From an uncultured Roseobacter sp. (GTDB lineage Bacteria; Pseudomonadota; Alphaproteobacteria; Rhodobacterales; Rhodobacteraceae): DNA of 64,000 nt. Below, in pieces: positions 61,574 to 64,000 of the stretch. Positions within the stretch are counted from its first letter, which is position 1. Each line of letters starts with the position of its first letter. Under the pieces are notes generated by a model. That model was not told where the DNA came from. It did not search any database and saw only the letters and a program-made list of their open reading frames with translations. The stretch lies in assembly GCF_947499265.1 (NCBI RefSeq), contig NZ_CANMNK010000008.1, positions 124,001 to 188,000 on the forward strand, given 5' to 3'. A program made the translations under genes and the position numbers.

Positions 61574-63121
61574 ATGACAGCGGATATTTTGATCGGCGGC
61601 GGTGGGCCGGACTACGGCGTGCAACAACATCTCAGCCTTGGCTATGCCAACCGGCACGGGTTGATTGCGGGCGCGACCGGCACCGGCAAAACCGTCACCT
61701 TGCAAATTTTGGCAGAAGGTTTTTCCAAGGCCGGCGTGCCGGTTTTTCTCTCAGATGTGAAAGGCGATCTGTCAGGCCTCGCCAAATCCGGGTCCGAGGC
61801 GCACAAGCTGCACACGCCCTTCATGGAGCGGGCGGGCAAGATCGGGTTTTCCGATTTCACCTATGAAGCTTTCCCCGTGACCTTCTGGGATCTATTTGGC
61901 GATCAGGGTCACCCGGTGCGCACCACCGTGTCCGAGATGGGCCCGCTGTTGTTGGCACGGCTGCTGGAACTGACCGAGGCGCAGGAAGGCATTCTCAACA
62001 TCGCCTTCCGTCTGGCCGATGAAGAAGGCCTGCCGCTGCTCGATCTCAAAGACCTGCAATCGCTGCTGGTCTGGATTGGTGAAAACGCCAAGGAGCTGTC
62101 CCTGCGCTACGGCAATGTCTCCAGCGCCTCGATCGGTGCGATCCAGCGGCGCTTGCTGGTGCTGGAAAACCAGGGCGGCACCGGCCTTTTCGGGGAACCG
62201 GCGCTGGCGCTCTCCGATCTCATGCGACTGGATGCAAAGGGGCGTGGGGAGATCAATATCCTCGCCGCGGACAAATTGATGGGCGCGCCCGGTCTTTACG
62301 CCACCTTCCTGCTCTGGCTCCTGTCTGAGCTGTTCGAGGAACTGCCCGAGGTAGGCGATCCGGACAAACCCAAGCTGGTGTTTTTCTTTGACGAGGCGCA
62401 TCTGCTCTTTGACGACGCGCCAAAGGCGCTGGTGGATAAGGTCGAGCAGGTCGCGCGCCTCATCCGCTCGAAGGGGGTGGGGGTTTATTTCATCACCCAG
62501 AACCCTGCTGACGTACCGGAAGATATTCTGGGTCAGTTGGGCAACCGGATCCAGCATGCGCTGCGCGCCTTCACGGCCAAAGACCGCAAAGAGCTGCGCA
62601 TGGCTGCAGAAACCTACCGCGAAAACCCCGCGTTCAAGACCGAGGAGGCGATCCGCGAGGTGGGTGTCGGCGAGGCGGTCACCTCCATGCTGCAACGCAA
62701 GGGCGTGCCGGGGATTGTGGAGCGCACATTGATCCGCCCACCATCCTCCCAACTCGGCCCCATTACCAATGCAGAACGCGCAGCACTCATGGCAGCCTCT
62801 GACATGGCCGGCAAATATGACACCGCCATAGATCGCAGCTCCGCCTTTGAAATCCTGAAATCACGCGCAGACGCGGCAGCAGCCGAAGCAGCAAAAGCGG
62901 AAGAGGCAGCAGAAGAAGGCTCGCCGCAACTGCGTGAATTCAATGCGGCGCGGCGCTATTCCGGTGGGCGGGTGGCGCGCTCCACCTCGCGGCGCAGCAC
63001 TACCCGACAAAGCCAGAGCATCGGCGGCGCGGTGGCAAGTGTGGTGATCAAAGAATTGAAGGGCACCACCGGGCGGCGCATCGTGCGCGGCATCCTCGGC
63101 GGTCTCTTCAAAGGTCGCTGA
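61574..63121 (+). CDS. HerA-like ATPase (DUF853)
   Basis: A 515-aa ATPase of the HerA/FtsK superfamily, DUF853 branch. Walker A is GATGTGKT (about 33-40), then [28 protein letters not shown], Walker B in [13 protein letters not shown] and the arginine/sensor part [29 protein letters not shown]. The C-terminus is Ala/Arg-rich. Such proteins may pump or remodel DNA; the cell role is unknown, and no NurA or defence partner is near. It starts after a 426-bp gap with two candidate small RNAs on the other strand. Confidence 0.88.
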   Translation: MTADILIGGGGPDYGVQQHLSLGYANRHGLIAGATGTGKTVTLQILAEGFSKAGVPVFLSDVKGDLSGLAKSGSEAHKLHTPFMERAGKIGFSDFTYEAFPVTFWDLFGDQGHPVRTTVSEMGPLLLARLLELTEAQEGILNIAFRLADEEGLPLLDLKDLQSLLVWIGENAKELSLRYGNVSSASIGAIQRRLLVLENQGGTGLFGEPALALSDLMRLDAKGRGEINILAADKLMGAPGLYATFLLWLLSELFEELPEVGDPDKPKLVFFFDEAHLLFDDAPKALVDKVEQVARLIRSKGVGVYFITQNPADVPEDILGQLGNRIQHALRAFTAKDRKELRMAAETYRENPAFKTEEAIREVGVGEAVTSMLQRKGVPGIVERTLIRPPSSQLGPITNAERAALMAASDMAGKYDTAIDRSSAFEILKSRADAAAAEAAKAEEAAEEGSPQLREFNAARRYSGGRVARSTSRRSTTRQSQSIGGAVASVVIKELKGTTGRRIVRGILGGLFKGR

Positions 63122-63130
63122 GGCTGACCC

Positions 63131-63175
63131 TTCTCTTGGCCTTAAATATCCAAATGCCCCACCGCCAGGTGGGGC
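63131..63175 (-). repeat. Hairpin plus GGATATTT element, 3' of livM
   Basis: On the minus strand: stem GCCCCACC/GGTGGGGC (63175-63156, loop TGGC), then ATTTGGATATTTAAGGCCAA and GAGAAG. It matches the element in the dmdA-acuI gap. The stem followed by the T-containing stretch just past the livM stop may end the livM message. Confidence 0.5.
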
Positions 63176-63210
63176 TATCATAGCGTCGCCCAGCGTCAGC
63201 AGGGCGTCCT

Positions 63211-64000
63211 TTACTTTTCCGGGATCAACCCCCGCGGGCTGAACCTTAAGACCAGCAGCAACAGCACCCCGATGGTCAGCAAGCGCATATGCGCCGCGGA
63301 TTCGATCAGATGCGCCTTGACCGCGCTGCCATCCGGCATGCTGGCCGTAATCCATTCCATGACGGCCAGTCCGATGGATTCGCCCTGATCCCACATCAGA
63401 TAGATCACCATCCCCCCCAGCACAGCGCCGAGGTTGTTGCCGGAGCCGCCGACAATCACCATGACCCAAATCAGGAAGGTAAAGCGCAAAGGCTGGTAGG
63501 TGCCGGGCGTCAACTGCCCGTCCAGCGTGGTCAGCATCGCCCCGGCGATGCCGCAGATGGCAGAGCCCAGAATGAACACCTGCAAATGCCGAGCGGTCAC
63601 ATCCTTGCCCATGGCTTCGGCGGCGACCTCATTGTCACGGATCGCGCGCATCATGCGACCCCAGGGGCTGTTCAGCGCCATTTGCGCCAGCCACAACAGC
63701 AGCACCAGGACAAAGGCGAAAAGCCCGCAATAAAGCAGTTTCACATAGATCGTTGAGGCGATGACCGCATCGACCCCAATGCCTGCTGCCCGGTCGACAA
63801 AGGCTGCGTTGTTTTGCAAATCGATCTCGTAGGGCACCGGGCGAGGCACGCCCACGACGTTCTTTACGCCGCGCGACAGCCAGTCTTCATTCTTGAGGAT
63901 CGCAATGATGATCTCGGCAATCCCCAGCGTGGCAATAGCCAGGTAGTCCGAGCGCAGCCCCAGCGCTGTTTTACCGATGAGCCACGCAGCCCCGGCGGCC
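63211..64000 (-). CDS. livM: Branched-chain amino acid ABC transporter permease, 3' part
   Basis: The C-terminal part of a LivM-type permease of a high-affinity branched-chain amino acid (or related) ABC importer. The frame is open to the window end: SDYLAIATLGIAEIIIAILKN precedes the visible start-like GTG at 63855, so the gene begins beyond 64000. Later parts: SPWGRMMRAIRDNEVAAEAMG (the EAA-type coupling region), FTFLIWVMVIVGGSGNNLGAVLGG and LVLRFSPRGLIPEK. Typical partners livF, livG, livH and a binding protein would lie outside the window. A hairpin follows the stop. Confidence 0.9.
   Translation of the reverse strand, partial: AAGAAWLIGKTALGLRSDYLAIATLGIAEIIIAILKNEDWLSRGVKNVVGVPRPVPYEIDLQNNAAFVDRAAGIGVDAVIASTIYVKLLYCGLFAFVLVLLLWLAQMALNSPWGRMMRAIRDNEVAAEAMGKDVTARHLQVFILGSAICGIAGAMLTTLDGQLTPGTYQPLRFTFLIWVMVIVGGSGNNLGAVLGGMVIYLMWDQGESIGLAVMEWITASMPDGSAVKAHLIESAAHMRLLTIGVLLLLVLRFSPRGLIPEK

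Noticed and set aside
61574-63121. HerA-like ATPase as an anti-phage module
   Set aside because: The DUF853 branch is widespread and single, with no NurA or SIR2 partner here.
1-64000. CRISPR array or rRNA operon
   Set aside because: No regularly spaced repeat series and no rRNA-like stretch was seen on either strand.

Overview
The window looks like chromosomal DNA of a marine Rhodobacteraceae (Roseobacter-group) alphaproteobacterium. The evidence is a DMSP demethylase next to an acryloyl-CoA reductase (dmdA-acuI), the trgA-trgB-cysK tellurite gene order known from Rhodobacter, a circularly permuted alphaproteobacterial tmRNA with tag ANDNRAPVAMAA, an alpha-type SspB, the fumC-DUF4169-RHH trio and a VPLPA-CTERM-like protein. 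The base composition looks GC-rich by eye.

1-9 kb: 3' part of a class I aldolase, fumC with two small overlapping partners, a secreted unknown, the ClpXP adaptor SspB, a chromate module (chrA with a rhodanese/ChrB protein), an NTF2-like protein, the split tmRNA gene (minus strand, about 6.55-6.89 kb), a DUF4345 membrane protein, a leishmanolysin-like metalloprotease and a GntR/FCD regulator. 9-13.3 kb: a tight plus-strand operon of DUF2182, DUF1326, DinB and dmdA, then acuI. This is the DMSP-demethylation and acrylate-detoxification region. 13.5-18.7 kb: a PepSY membrane protein, a small secreted protein, a LysR/YciI divergent pair and a BCCT transporter that could import DMSP or betaines.

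19-28.9 kb: class V aminotransferase, photolyase and cyclopropane-fatty-acid synthase, then trgA-trgB-cysK running by overlaps into an MscS channel and an alanyl-tRNA editing protein, ending at tRNA-Ser(GGA).

28.9-40.7 kb: a likely mobile-element-derived region. Right after tRNA-Ser lies the N-terminus of a tyrosine integrase, broken off and joined to the headless 3' part of a gene that precedes a GMC oxidoreductase. A secreted VOC protein, a HupE-like membrane protein, a lipoamide dehydrogenase and a butanediol-dehydrogenase-like enzyme follow. An AcoR-like regulator, an SDR, a CmcJ/NvfI-type protein and a LysR regulator complete it. The E1/E2 subunits expected with an acetoin-type lpdA are absent here.

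41-48.9 kb: a SulP-STAS-cyclic-nucleotide-binding fusion, a small CTERM protein, a membrane-anchored 7TM-DISM/AraC regulator with a 21-bp-period direct repeat upstream, small envelope proteins, a PTP-like phosphatase, DUF4231 and DUF2189. 49.4-55.2 kb: a five-gene, largely uncharacterised glycosyltransferase operon. 55.3-64 kb: cell-envelope genes (a YcbK-like DUF882 peptidase divergent from a YcbB-like L,D-transpeptidase; lpxD-ACP-ketosynthase; IalB), two candidate small RNAs in the ialB-herA gap, a HerA-like ATPase, and the 3' part of livM running off the window.
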